A DNA stretch of 64,000 nucleotides from Pseudomonadota bacterium. Lineage in GTDB: Bacteria > Pseudomonadota > Gammaproteobacteria > Burkholderiales > Rhodocyclaceae. The translations under genes and the position numbers were made by a program. Below the pieces are notes generated by a model, which saw only the letters and a program-made list of their open reading frames with translations, was not told where the DNA came from and made no database searches. This document shows positions 43,838-52,729 of this stretch, in pieces. Numbering within the stretch: the stretch's first letter is position 1; every line of letters starts with the position of its first letter. The DNA lies in contig JAGTRU010000001.1 of the NCBI GenBank assembly GCA_018261905.1, positions 1 through 64,000 on the forward strand, given 5' to 3'.

Positions 43838-45208
43838 ATGAACGACGTTTCCATCATCGACCATTTTCTCAACGTCTTCTCGCACTACATCGACTCCGGC
43901 TTCGGTTTGCTGCGCGGAGAAGTGGCCTATCTGACCGCCACGCTGGTGGCGATCGACATGACGCTGGCCGGGTTGTTCTGGGCCATGAGCCATGCTAGCG
44001 GTGGTGGGGACGACATCATGGGCAAGCTCATCAAGAAGGTGCTGTATGTGGGGGCCTTCGCCTACATCATCGGCAACTTCAATCTGCTGGCCGGCATCGT
44101 GTTTCGGTCGTTTGCAGGCTTGGGGTTGGTGGCGTCGGGCTCGACGATCACACAAGCCGAGTTCCTGCAGCCGGGCCGGCTGGCCAAGGTCGGTATCGAT
44201 GCGGGTGCGCCGATTCTGAAGCAGATCAGCGAGGCGGCAGGATTCCCGGAAGTGTTCGTGAACATTGACGTGATCGTCGTGCTGCTTCTGGCCTGGCTGG
44301 TGCTGATCGTGAGTTTCTTCGTGCTCGCGGTGCAGCTCTTCGTCACCTTGATCGAGTTCAAGCTGACCACGCTTGCAGGCTTTGTGCTGGTGCCGTTTGC
44401 CCTGTGGAACAAGACATCGTTTCTGGCTGAGAAGGTACTGGGCAACGTGGTGTCGTCGGGCATCAAGGTGTTGGTGCTGGCGGTCATCGTGGGGATTGGC
44501 ACGGGCCTTTTTGCCGAATTTCAGACGCTACCGGGGGCCGACCCTTCCATTGATTACGCGCTGACCATCATGCTGGCTGCGCTCGCGATGCTGGGCCTGG
44601 GAATCTTCGGGCCAGGCATTGCGACCGGGCTGGTGTCCGGGGCGCCGCAATTGGGGGCCGGTGCCGTTGCGGGGACGGCCTTGGGGGCCGCTGGAGCCGC
44701 AGTCGCCGTCGGTGCGGTCGCTACGGGGGTTGGTGGCGCCGTTGCCGCCGGCGCACGTATGGCGCCGGGGGCGGCAAAGCTGGCCGCGAGCGGAGCGCGC
44801 TCGATGGCCTCGACCGCCAGCAGCGCGAAGTCCGCGTTTCAGGCCGGTTCTGCCGGCGCGGGCGGTGGACTCAAGGGCACGGCGGCAGGCTTGGGGAACG
44901 TCGCCAGGACGGGCGCGCAATCGGTGGGGCAGAAGGTCGCCGCAGGGGCCAAGTCGCTGAAAGATCGGGCGGCGGCGGCGATCAGTCCGGATGCTCCGGC
45001 ATCCGGGGCCAGCGCGGCGCATGGTTCGGGCGCTCCAGGCGGCAGCGATGCCGCGTCCGCCGACACCCAACAACCCGCTTGGGCAAAGCGCCTGCAGCGC
45101 CGCCAGCAGATCGGCCATGCCGCCTCGACCGTAGTCCACACGCTGCGCGGTGGGGATGGCGGCGGTTCGGGTAGCGGCCCCCGTCTGCGCGACCCCTCGG
45201 ATTCATAA
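43838..45208 (+). CDS. trbL: TrbL (VirB6-like) polytopic membrane protein
   Basis: A 456-residue protein. Several membrane segments lie in residues 25-280 (for example VIVVLLLAWLVLIVSFFVLA). The C-terminal third (about 285-456) is a long Ala/Gly-rich hydrophilic tail, usual for TrbL. It forms part of the inner-membrane channel. The start has GAGGGGA; the gene follows trbJ by nine bases. Confidence 0.92.
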   Translation: MNDVSIIDHFLNVFSHYIDSGFGLLRGEVAYLTATLVAIDMTLAGLFWAMSHASGGGDDIMGKLIKKVLYVGAFAYIIGNFNLLAGIVFRSFAGLGLVASGSTITQAEFLQPGRLAKVGIDAGAPILKQISEAAGFPEVFVNIDVIVVLLLAWLVLIVSFFVLAVQLFVTLIEFKLTTLAGFVLVPFALWNKTSFLAEKVLGNVVSSGIKVLVLAVIVGIGTGLFAEFQTLPGADPSIDYALTIMLAALAMLGLGIFGPGIATGLVSGAPQLGAGAVAGTALGAAGAAVAVGAVATGVGGAVAAGARMAPGAAKLAASGARSMASTASSAKSAFQAGSAGAGGGLKGTAAGLGNVARTGAQSVGQKVAAGAKSLKDRAAAAISPDAPASGASAAHGSGAPGGSDAASADTQQPAWAKRLQRRQQIGHAASTVVHTLRGGDGGGSGSGPRLRDPSDS

Positions 45209-45220
45209 GGAGAACATCCC

Positions 45221-45925
45221 ATGCGATTCAAACGCCCTCTGGTGCGCTATGCCGACACGCCGCAGCCCGCCACCCCGTATCAATCTGCTGAGCAGGTCTG
45301 GGATGACCGCATCGGTTCGGCCCGTGTGCAGGCGAAGAACTGGCGGCTGATGGCTTTCGGTTGCTTGGTGTTGGCGCTGTTGATGGCGGGCGGCCTAGTC
45401 TGGCGCTCGGCGCAATCCATCGTTACCCCCTTTGTGGTGGAGGTGGACAGCGGCGGGCAGGTGCGCGCGGTCGGCGAAGCCGCGACGCCGTACAAGCCCA
45501 ACGACGCGCAGACGGCGCATCACCTGGGGCGTTTCATCACGCTGGTGCGTTCGCTGTCCATCGACCCCATCGTCGTGCGCCAGAACTGGCTCGATGCCTA
45601 CGACTACACCACCGACCGCGGCGCGGCGGTGCTCAACGACTACGCGCGGACCAACGATCCATTCGCTCGTGTCGGCAAGGAATCGGTGACGGTGCAGATC
45701 ACCAGCATCGTGCGCGCCAGTGAGGCTTCGTTCAACGTGCGCTGGACCGAGCGCCGCTATGTCAACGGCGCCGCCGCTGGCCTGGAGCGCTGGACGGCCG
45801 TGGTCTCCATCGTGCTGCAAACGCCGCGCACCGAGGAGCGGCTGCGCCGCAATCCGCTGGGCATCTACGTCAACGGCCTGTCGTGGAGCCGTGAACTCGA
45901 TTCTTCCGAAGGAGCCAAACCATGA
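45221..45925 (+). CDS. trbF: TrbF (VirB8-like) inner-membrane protein
   Basis: A 234-residue VirB8-type protein. A short cytoplasmic N-terminus is followed by one membrane segment at about 43-62 (LMAFGCLVLALLMAGGLVW). A periplasmic NTF2-like domain follows (SVTVQITSIVRASEASFNVR, then WTERRYVNG). It helps nucleate the channel complex. AGGAGA lies before the start; it overlaps trbG by ATGA. Confidence 0.92.
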   Translation: MRFKRPLVRYADTPQPATPYQSAEQVWDDRIGSARVQAKNWRLMAFGCLVLALLMAGGLVWRSAQSIVTPFVVEVDSGGQVRAVGEAATPYKPNDAQTAHHLGRFITLVRSLSIDPIVVRQNWLDAYDYTTDRGAAVLNDYARTNDPFARVGKESVTVQITSIVRASEASFNVRWTERRYVNGAAAGLERWTAVVSIVLQTPRTEERLRRNPLGIYVNGLSWSRELDSSEGAKP

Positions 45926-46935
45926 AACCGACTTTGCGTATTCACGTATTTCTGTCCCTTGTGGCCGCCACATCCATGACTCTCTCGGGCTGCGCGACGC
46001 AGGGTACACCGCCACCTTACATTACGCTCGATGAGCCGGTCGCGGCGCAGCCTTTGCCAGAGCCGCCCAAGCCGGTGGAAGTGGTGGCCATTCCGCAGCC
46101 TTTGCCATTGCCCGAGCAGTTGAAGCACTTGCCGGGACATGTCGATGAAAAGCCCACGCCAGAACCTACCGATGAGAAGCTGCGCGTATCCCGCGCCAAT
46201 CAGGAAGCGCGTATCGCGCCGACCCGTGAGGGCTACGTCAATGCGATCCAGGTCTGGCCGTTCACCGATGGGGCGCTGTACCAGGTTTATGCCAGTCCGG
46301 GCCGGGTAACAGTCGTTTCGCTCCAACCCGGCGAGGAGTTGATGACGGTCGCGGCCGGCGATACCGTGCGCTGGATCGTGGGTGACACGTCCAGCGGTGC
46401 AGGCGTCGACTTGCGCGTGAGTGTGCTGGTCAAGCCAACGCGCAGCGGTCTGAAAACCAATCTGGTGGTGACTACCAACCGGCGCACCTACCTGCTGGAG
46501 CTGACCTCGACCGAGAAGGCTTGGATGGCGTCCGTGTCCTGGGACTATCCGAAGGACCGCATGCTGGCCTTGCAACGCCAGGCGCGGGCGGCGCAGGTCG
46601 CCGCGCCGGTGGATGCCGGCCTGTCGCTGGAGAAAATCCGTTTCCGCTACGCGATCAGCGGCAGCACTCCCTCGTGGAAACCGCTGCGTGCCTTCGACGA
46701 TGGCGAGAAGGTCTACATCCAGTTCCCCGGTGGCATCGCGCAAGGCGAACTGCCGCCGCTGTTCGTCATTGGCGCGCAAGGGGATGGGCAACTGGTGAAC
46801 TACCGCTTCCGTTCGCCGTACTACATCGTGGATCGGCTGTTCGGCGCGGCCGAACTTCGCCTGGGGGCCGACAAGGGCGACGTGGTGCGGATCGAGCGCA
46901 CGGATGGGGTTGTAAGCGGGACGCGGAGGAACTGA
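45922..46935 (+). CDS. trbG: TrbG (VirB9-like) outer-membrane-core lipoprotein
   Basis: A 337-residue VirB9-family protein with a lipoprotein signal (LSGC, lipidated Cys at 24). A proline-rich linker at about 30-75 is followed by the VirB9 N-domain (AIQVWPFTDGALYQVYASPG) and C-domain (FRYAISGSTPSWKPLRAFDD, then VYIQFPGGI). It forms the outer core with TrbI. It is followed by trbI after two bases. Confidence 0.92.
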   Translation: MKPTLRIHVFLSLVAATSMTLSGCATQGTPPPYITLDEPVAAQPLPEPPKPVEVVAIPQPLPLPEQLKHLPGHVDEKPTPEPTDEKLRVSRANQEARIAPTREGYVNAIQVWPFTDGALYQVYASPGRVTVVSLQPGEELMTVAAGDTVRWIVGDTSSGAGVDLRVSVLVKPTRSGLKTNLVVTTNRRTYLLELTSTEKAWMASVSWDYPKDRMLALQRQARAAQVAAPVDAGLSLEKIRFRYAISGSTPSWKPLRAFDDGEKVYIQFPGGIAQGELPPLFVIGAQGDGQLVNYRFRSPYYIVDRLFGAAELRLGADKGDVVRIERTDGVVSGTRRN

Positions 46936-46937
46936 CC

Positions 46938-48248
46938 ATGAGTCAAGCGAACAATGCTCCTGACACTCCGGTGTCAGATGTGCCGCCCAAGGAGGCCCCC
47001 GAGAACGTGACATTGCGTGCTCAGCCACGTGCGGTCACGCGCCTGAACCGGCGCATGCTGGCCGTGCTCGTTGGCGGACTGGCGAGCGCGGTGCTTGGCG
47101 GTACCATTTGGTCGTTACAAACGACGCAACGCCGTGGTGCTGGAGAACAGAAAGAGTTGTACAACGTTGATCGCGTGTCGCGCTCCGAAGGGCTGGACCA
47201 ACTGCCCGCTGACTACTCCAAGCTGCCGCCGACCTTGCCAGCCGCCGTGCCGCAGCTCGGTGCGCCGTTGCCCGGCGATCTGGGTGGGCCGATCCACAAG
47301 GCCGAGCAGCAGGGGCAGGGCTACGCTGCCCCGCAGTCTGGCCATGATCCCGCCGAAGCCGAGCGCCTGGCACGTTTGAAGCAGGCCGAAGAAGCGGCGG
47401 GTTCATCGGTGTTCTTCCGGTCAAGTGGTCAGAAGGTTGCCGCCGCGCCCACATCGGCGCAGGCTGCGCCAGGCGCCTCCGTGGCGACGAATGCCGCCTT
47501 CGATCCGATGGCGGCCGGACCGGCTTCCACCGCTGCGCAGTCGGCCGACCCGGCCGCCGTGCAGAACCGGCAGGATCAGAAGGAAGGTTTTTTGAACAAA
47601 GCCGGTTCTACGGAAGCCCGCAATTCCGGCAACCTGCAACTGCCCGCATCGCCGTATCAGGTCATGGCCGGTACGGTCATCGCCGCCGTGCTGGTCACAG
47701 GCATCAAGTCCGACCTGCCGGGCGATGTGATCGCCACGGTGACGGAGCCGGTCTACGACACGGCCACCGGCAAGTACATGCTGATCCCGCAAGGCTCGCG
47801 CTTACTGGGTAAATACAACAGTCAGGTGAGCTATGGGCAGAGCCGTGTTCAGGTGGTGTGGAATCGGGTCATCTTGCCGGACACATCCTCGTTCCAGCTC
47901 GACAAACTGGTTGGCACCGATCCGGCCGGCTATGCAGGCCTGGAGGATGGCGTCGATTGGCATTGGGATCGCGTTTTTGCAGGGGCTGCACTGACCACTT
48001 TGCTCGGCGTCGGTGCCGAACTGGCTGCACCGGAGAGTCGCAATGGGGGCGATCGCGTGATCATCGCCGGGCGCGATAGTCTGAAGGACTCGGTAAACCA
48101 AGCGGGCCAGGAGATGACCCGGCGCAACATGGCTATTCAACCGACCCTGACCGAGCGCCCCGGCTTGCCGGTGCGCGTCATCGTCAACCGGGATCTGGTG
48201 CTGCGGCCGTATCAGCCACTATTTTTTTATCGGAGTACGTCACGATGA
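46938..48248 (+). CDS. trbI: TrbI (VirB10-like) channel protein
   Basis: A 436-residue VirB10-type protein. It has a cytoplasmic start, one membrane span near residues 36-55 (LNRRMLAVLVGGLASAVLGG), a Pro/Ala-rich periplasmic linker and a C-terminal VirB10 barrel domain (SPYQVMAGTVIAAVLVTGIK, then LIPQGSRLLGKY). It spans both membranes and gates the channel. I chose ATG 46938 (MSQANNAPD); the frame stays open far upstream through trbG, which is not coding in that frame. Confidence 0.92.
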   Translation: MSQANNAPDTPVSDVPPKEAPENVTLRAQPRAVTRLNRRMLAVLVGGLASAVLGGTIWSLQTTQRRGAGEQKELYNVDRVSRSEGLDQLPADYSKLPPTLPAAVPQLGAPLPGDLGGPIHKAEQQGQGYAAPQSGHDPAEAERLARLKQAEEAAGSSVFFRSSGQKVAAAPTSAQAAPGASVATNAAFDPMAAGPASTAAQSADPAAVQNRQDQKEGFLNKAGSTEARNSGNLQLPASPYQVMAGTVIAAVLVTGIKSDLPGDVIATVTEPVYDTATGKYMLIPQGSRLLGKYNSQVSYGQSRVQVVWNRVILPDTSSFQLDKLVGTDPAGYAGLEDGVDWHWDRVFAGAALTTLLGVGAELAAPESRNGGDRVIIAGRDSLKDSVNQAGQEMTRRNMAIQPTLTERPGLPVRVIVNRDLVLRPYQPLFFYRSTSR

Positions 48249-48496
48249 ACACATCCACCACAAGACTTCGCCTGGGTCCGCTGCCGAAGATGGAAAGCGT
48301 CAAGCTGACCTTCTCTTGCCCAGCCGGCCTGAAGGCCGACCTCGACCGCTATGCCACACTACATGCACAAGTTTATGGCGAGGCGGTGGATGCTGCGGTG
48401 CTGATTCCATACATGCTGGAGGCGTTTATGGCGCGAGATCGGGGATTCAAGAAGAAGGACGCATCGAAACTGGCGTCGCAGAAGCCGCTTCAGTGA
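48245..48496 (+). CDS. DUF2274 domain protein
   Basis: An 83-residue DUF2274 protein (RLRLGPLPKMESVKLTFSCP, then LKADLDRYATLHAQ). The family is the standard last gene of the trb operon in Tn4371-type ICEs; function unknown. It overlaps trbI by ATGA. Confidence 0.88.
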   Translation: MNTSTTRLRLGPLPKMESVKLTFSCPAGLKADLDRYATLHAQVYGEAVDAAVLIPYMLEAFMARDRGFKKKDASKLASQKPLQ

Positions 48497-48505
48497 GAAT
48501 TGGGG

Positions 48506-48525
48506 CAACAAAGGGAATAGCGTTT
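48506..48525 (+). repeat. ICE right-end-like repeat, copy A
   Basis: CAACAAAGGGAATAGCGTTT here and CAACAAAAGGGATAGCGTTT at 56805-56824 differ only by the place of one A. The two copies flank the Gabija-like and HipBA block. The flanking codons also share GIAF and AAS-like wording, hinting at duplication of an ICE end. Confidence 0.5.
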
Positions 48526-48611
48526 GAAGAAAAAGGTGAGGGTGCCGGGACTCCACTTGATTGCTAGCTCAGTCCTTCCTTTGGTAGGCTGTTTTCCCAG
48601 AGACCCTAGCC

Positions 48612-50648
48612 TCAATCGGTTCCCTCGTTAGCAGGTGGCACCAGATGCTGTATGTGCCAGCCGCGTGCGATCAGTTTCTCTTGGTTCGATGTATTTTCCT
48701 CACCAATTCCGAGTGATCCACTGCGTATCGCCAGGCAGAGAAGGTGTGTCGGCCGTGTCATCGCTACGTAGATCTGCAGCAGACGCTGAGCGGACTTGTC
48801 GCTGGTGCATTTCGCGCCATTTTGATGTTTGCCTAAGAGCCAGGGCATCAGGCTATGCAGGAAATGGGTTTGGTTGAAGGTTTCAAGAACCAGTGTGGCC
48901 AAGTGGGTCTGACCTTTTGCCATGTGGATTGAGCTGAGCTTGATATCGACGCTGGCACCACCGTTGCTGTAACGATAGCTGTTCGGTGCTGCTGCTTGTG
49001 CCTGAGTCTGAACTGCGGGCTGAGGCAGTTGAGCAGAGTCGTTCCATGCCAGAAAATCATTGGCAGTGGACGAACCAGTATCTCCGCCTCCCAAGGTTGC
49101 GCCCAATAGTTTCAAGCTCGGAGACAGCGCCGTCCATAAAGTATGAGTGAGCTCTTCTTGGTCGATCAGGAAGCGTGTCAGAATGCTGCGATAGACGGCC
49201 TTTGCCTCGTCAGCTCCATTGAGACGATGCTCGATTTGCAGGTGCTGGCGCGTGCGTGCCTTGAGAAATGTCGTGCCGGCGAGAATGTTGGCGAGGTGGG
49301 CGATCCCGATAGCAATACTATCCACGCATCGATGAAGCGGGCCTCCGCTTTGCGCGACAGCCTGTGCTGCCTGAATGTGTTCGGCGAGCGTATGGGGACG
49401 ATAGGTCTGGCGGCTTGTACCGGCTTGATAGCCTGTCCAATAATGTGCGACGGTTTTTGGGTAATGCTTGTGGCCCGGGCCTACGTCCGCAAAAGGCTTG
49501 TGAACTGCACCGATCGCGGTGACCGCAGAGGTTTCTATCAGTGCTAGAGGCAAAGTGGCGAGTACGTGGCGACCGAAGGCGTCTAGGACCGCAGACGCAT
49601 CGTTGTCAGGGAACACGAAGATGGTGTGCGGAATATTCTGATCAGGAACCATCTTGGCACGTATCCCGTTCAAGCCGGCAGGCTGCACTGGAAGGTACGC
49701 AAAGGGTGTGGCAAGTGCGGCGATCGAGGTATCGAACCTGAAGCTGTCAGCGATATCGATACAGCGAGAAGCATCGGGGAAGGCATCCACTACTGGCTGG
49801 ATGCCACCTTCAAAAATAGCCTGATTCGGATCCCCTACACGCTGGACACACGCAGCGTTCGAGTCCCGCGGGAACAGACGTCGCAAGAAATTGCTCTGCT
49901 GCTCCGAGGTGTCTTGCATTTCATCGACCAGAACGAACGGAAACCGATGCTGGAGAATTGTTGGCAGTGTGGGCTGTTGCGCGAGCAAGGCTTCACCAAG
50001 TACGAAGATCTCGTCGTAGCAGAAGTAACCCTGTTCGGCAGCGTGTCGCAGGGCTGATGTTGCAAGCTTATACATGTCCGTGTGAGGACCATCCGGGAAC
50101 GCTCCGTCGGCTAACGGAGCCGCGAAGTTCGCTGTACCGATGCGCAGGCTGTCGAAGCTTCTGAACTTCTTTTCAAGGTAGTTGTTCAGCCGATGATAGT
50201 TCCTTTCGCCTAAGTGGTGCCGGCGGACTCTCGTGGTGAGATCGTTGTCTATCGCGGCGATGCGGTATCCCGCTGACAGGAGCCAAGGTGTGGCGAGAAA
50301 GCGGTTGACGAACCCATGGATTGTGTCGATGAAGTGCGGATATCCGAGCAAACGTTGGCCCACGTCCGTACTGCCCAGGCGATACTCAATTTCCTCGCGC
50401 GCCACGTTGGTGTGCGAGAGGACGCAGATGCCACGCGTGCCGCTCTTCCATTTGCGTGCAAGAATGGCTAGCTTGGCGACGACAAGAGTGGTTTTTCCGC
50501 TGCCAGGGCAGGCCGATACGTCCACGGTCGTGAGTGACTTTAGAAAAGCCTGTCGTGGCGTGTCGAGCGGACGAAGTTTCATCAACTGACGGGCCCACTC
50601 GATGTCTTCGTCGGTAATTGCGTCAATCAGATCCAGCGGCTTGATCAT
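48612..50648 (-). CDS. gajB: UvrD/Rep-like helicase, Gabija GajB-like
   Basis: A 678-residue SF1A helicase. Motif I is ACPGSGKTTLVVAKLA near residue 46, motif II LVDEMQDTSEQQSNFLRRLF near 245, motif III QRVGDPNQAIF, and late motifs SSIHMAKGQTHLATLVLE and IYVAMTRPTHLLCL. It follows the OLD nuclease gene with an ATGA overlap (50645-50648), the arrangement of Gabija GajA-GajB. GajB is thought to sense DNA ends during phage attack. It is longer than the best known GajB (about 500 residues), so Gabija-like is the safer name. Confidence 0.8.
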   Translation of the reverse strand: MIKPLDLIDAITDEDIEWARQLMKLRPLDTPRQAFLKSLTTVDVSACPGSGKTTLVVAKLAILARKWKSGTRGICVLSHTNVAREEIEYRLGSTDVGQRLLGYPHFIDTIHGFVNRFLATPWLLSAGYRIAAIDNDLTTRVRRHHLGERNYHRLNNYLEKKFRSFDSLRIGTANFAAPLADGAFPDGPHTDMYKLATSALRHAAEQGYFCYDEIFVLGEALLAQQPTLPTILQHRFPFVLVDEMQDTSEQQSNFLRRLFPRDSNAACVQRVGDPNQAIFEGGIQPVVDAFPDASRCIDIADSFRFDTSIAALATPFAYLPVQPAGLNGIRAKMVPDQNIPHTIFVFPDNDASAVLDAFGRHVLATLPLALIETSAVTAIGAVHKPFADVGPGHKHYPKTVAHYWTGYQAGTSRQTYRPHTLAEHIQAAQAVAQSGGPLHRCVDSIAIGIAHLANILAGTTFLKARTRQHLQIEHRLNGADEAKAVYRSILTRFLIDQEELTHTLWTALSPSLKLLGATLGGGDTGSSTANDFLAWNDSAQLPQPAVQTQAQAAAPNSYRYSNGGASVDIKLSSIHMAKGQTHLATLVLETFNQTHFLHSLMPWLLGKHQNGAKCTSDKSAQRLLQIYVAMTRPTHLLCLAIRSGSLGIGEENTSNQEKLIARGWHIQHLVPPANEGTD

Positions 50649-52669
50649 GCAGGTGCTCCAGAGCCAACCGCTGCCGGTGCGGGAGGTGTGGTCGCAAAAT
50701 CAATCGCGTCTTTGATGTAGCTTGGCAATCTCGCTGCCAGCCATGCACCATCGATCTCCCCTTTGGCCTTTTTATCGCTTAACCTTTCCGCCAAGTACTG
50801 CGCGGCAATAGCCTTAGACGATCGCTTGCTCGAGAACATTTCGTAGACGTGGGAGCACAACACATCACGATTGCTGGCTGCTACGACCTCAAGTGCCGCG
50901 TAGGCCGCTTTTGCGTCGGCCTCCACCTCAGTCTGCGTTTTCTTGGCTTCGTTTAGCGGGTCATCATTGGCGGCGAACGAGGCGGCAATGTAGACATCTT
51001 CAGCGAGACCTGCGAATGCCAGGTCGTATTCCAATGTCCATTCGTCAGCGACAAAGGTTTTGACATTCTGCGCATCCCCCGCGACGAGCTTGGTTCGCTT
51101 GGCGTCCAATCCTACAAGCTGGTCGACAGTACTGGCGCCGAATTCTTTCTTGACACGCCACTTGCGCCGCGGATTGGCCCATTTAGGGTCGGTATCGTTA
51201 GTCACTAAGCCCAAAATGACCGGTGCGCAATCGGGCATGACATCCATATCGGCCAGACAGGCTGTTGGAATCGCGAGCACGCCCTTGGTGATGTCCTTGC
51301 GCTGGAGAATGCGGGCGTAGCGACGCAAGCCTGTGCCGCCGACATTGACAGTGGACACTCCATGTTCGGTCAAGTCACGTCCTAGCAATCGGGCAAGTGT
51401 CGGAAGAAGGATGGACTCGCCGTCGCCTTCGACCACAATCAGGCCGCGCGCGAAGAATAGATTCGCTTTGGTGACGTCAAGAAACCGCTGCAGGAAACGA
51501 TAGTCACCCTCACTTAGATGCGTCTCACCTTCGGCCAACGAGAATGCTTGCTGCTGGTGCAAAAGCACCAGATTTTTCAACGGTATTTTCGAGGTCAGGT
51601 TAGGGCTATGGCTAGTGACGATGACTTGAACGGGGCGTCGTGTTGGATCTGTTGCCGGCTGGGCTGCCGCCTCAAGAAACTCCATCAGACGCAACTGCCG
51701 TTGCGGGTGTAAATGCGCTTCCGGTTCTTCGATCAGCAGTAGGGGCAAACCATCGGGTTCTTTGCCGAGCAAGAGTAATTCACAGGCCATGAACAGCAAG
51801 TTGTTTGAACCAAGCCCATAATTGCCTCGAGATTTGCCGTCAGGGCCCTCCATGAGGTCAAGTTCCAAGCGCTCAAGAATCTGGCGCAGGCGTGCCGCCT
51901 CGCTGCCTCCTTCAGCGAAGCTGATACGACCATGCAGGTTCTCGCCGGATAACGACAGGCGGGCGAGATAGTCTGTGTTGATGGCCTTTTGCGCGCTACC
52001 GACTCCGTCGTGTTGGTCAACCAGATGGCGCAGGTAGTCGGACAGACCTGACAAGCTCAATTGGCCGGCTTGTGCTGCGTCTATAGGCGGAACCGTTTTG
52101 TCGAACGGCATACCTTTCTTGATTTCCGGAAAATTGTTGAGAATCTGCGATAGGCGTGAGCCACGCCCAGGTGACATCTCGCGCTCGGCGTCGCGCAACG
52201 GACGCAGGTAGGCCGTTGCCAGCAGTTGGCGAACGGTTGCATCCAGCGCGGGGCCGCTGCCGTCAGGTCCGCTGCGCACCGCAATGTCTACCCAGCGGCG
52301 ACTGCATGGCATTTCGCTTAGGCGGCGCGCGAACCAATGCGCATATAGCACAACATCTGCCCCTTCATAGGTCAGATATTCGGCAAACGCCCCTTTTTCT
52401 GGCGTGGTGAGACCCGACAGCTTGCAGCAGATTGTGATTTCGGTGGCTTGCTGTCCGTCTGCGTGGATATGGAAATCCTCTGCCTGTAGTCGCGTGAATT
52501 CCATATCGCGGGTCATCAAAACATGCCGGATGGCATCAATGACCGCGGTCTTTCCGGCGTCGTTTTCACCTACGAGGGCGGTTACGCCTTCGTTAAATTG
52601 CACAGAAAAAACGGGGTCATCCGCGCCAAACTGCCGAAAATTCTTAATCTTGAGTTGTGACAAATACAT
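50645..52669 (-). CDS. gajA: OLD-family ATPase-TOPRIM nuclease, Gabija GajA-like
   Basis: A 674-residue OLD-family protein. An N-terminal ABC-type ATPase has Walker A GENDAGKTAVIDAI near residue 34 and LLIEEPEAHLHPQRQLRLME near 315. The C-terminal TOPRIM nuclease has LIVVEGDGESILLPTLARLL near 410 and CLADMDVMPD near 475. GajA nicks DNA when nucleotide pools fall during infection. It overlaps the helicase gene and follows the zinc-ribbon gene by 60 bp on the same strand. Confidence 0.82.
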   Translation of the reverse strand: MYLSQLKIKNFRQFGADDPVFSVQFNEGVTALVGENDAGKTAVIDAIRHVLMTRDMEFTRLQAEDFHIHADGQQATEITICCKLSGLTTPEKGAFAEYLTYEGADVVLYAHWFARRLSEMPCSRRWVDIAVRSGPDGSGPALDATVRQLLATAYLRPLRDAEREMSPGRGSRLSQILNNFPEIKKGMPFDKTVPPIDAAQAGQLSLSGLSDYLRHLVDQHDGVGSAQKAINTDYLARLSLSGENLHGRISFAEGGSEAARLRQILERLELDLMEGPDGKSRGNYGLGSNNLLFMACELLLLGKEPDGLPLLLIEEPEAHLHPQRQLRLMEFLEAAAQPATDPTRRPVQVIVTSHSPNLTSKIPLKNLVLLHQQQAFSLAEGETHLSEGDYRFLQRFLDVTKANLFFARGLIVVEGDGESILLPTLARLLGRDLTEHGVSTVNVGGTGLRRYARILQRKDITKGVLAIPTACLADMDVMPDCAPVILGLVTNDTDPKWANPRRKWRVKKEFGASTVDQLVGLDAKRTKLVAGDAQNVKTFVADEWTLEYDLAFAGLAEDVYIAASFAANDDPLNEAKKTQTEVEADAKAAYAALEVVAASNRDVLCSHVYEMFSSKRSSKAIAAQYLAERLSDKKAKGEIDGAWLAARLPSYIKDAIDFATTPPAPAAVGSGAPA

Positions 52670-52729
52670 CGCATATTCCTGTATCTCGTTATTGTCTAGG
52701 GATCTATATGACCAGATTGGGCAGGCGGC

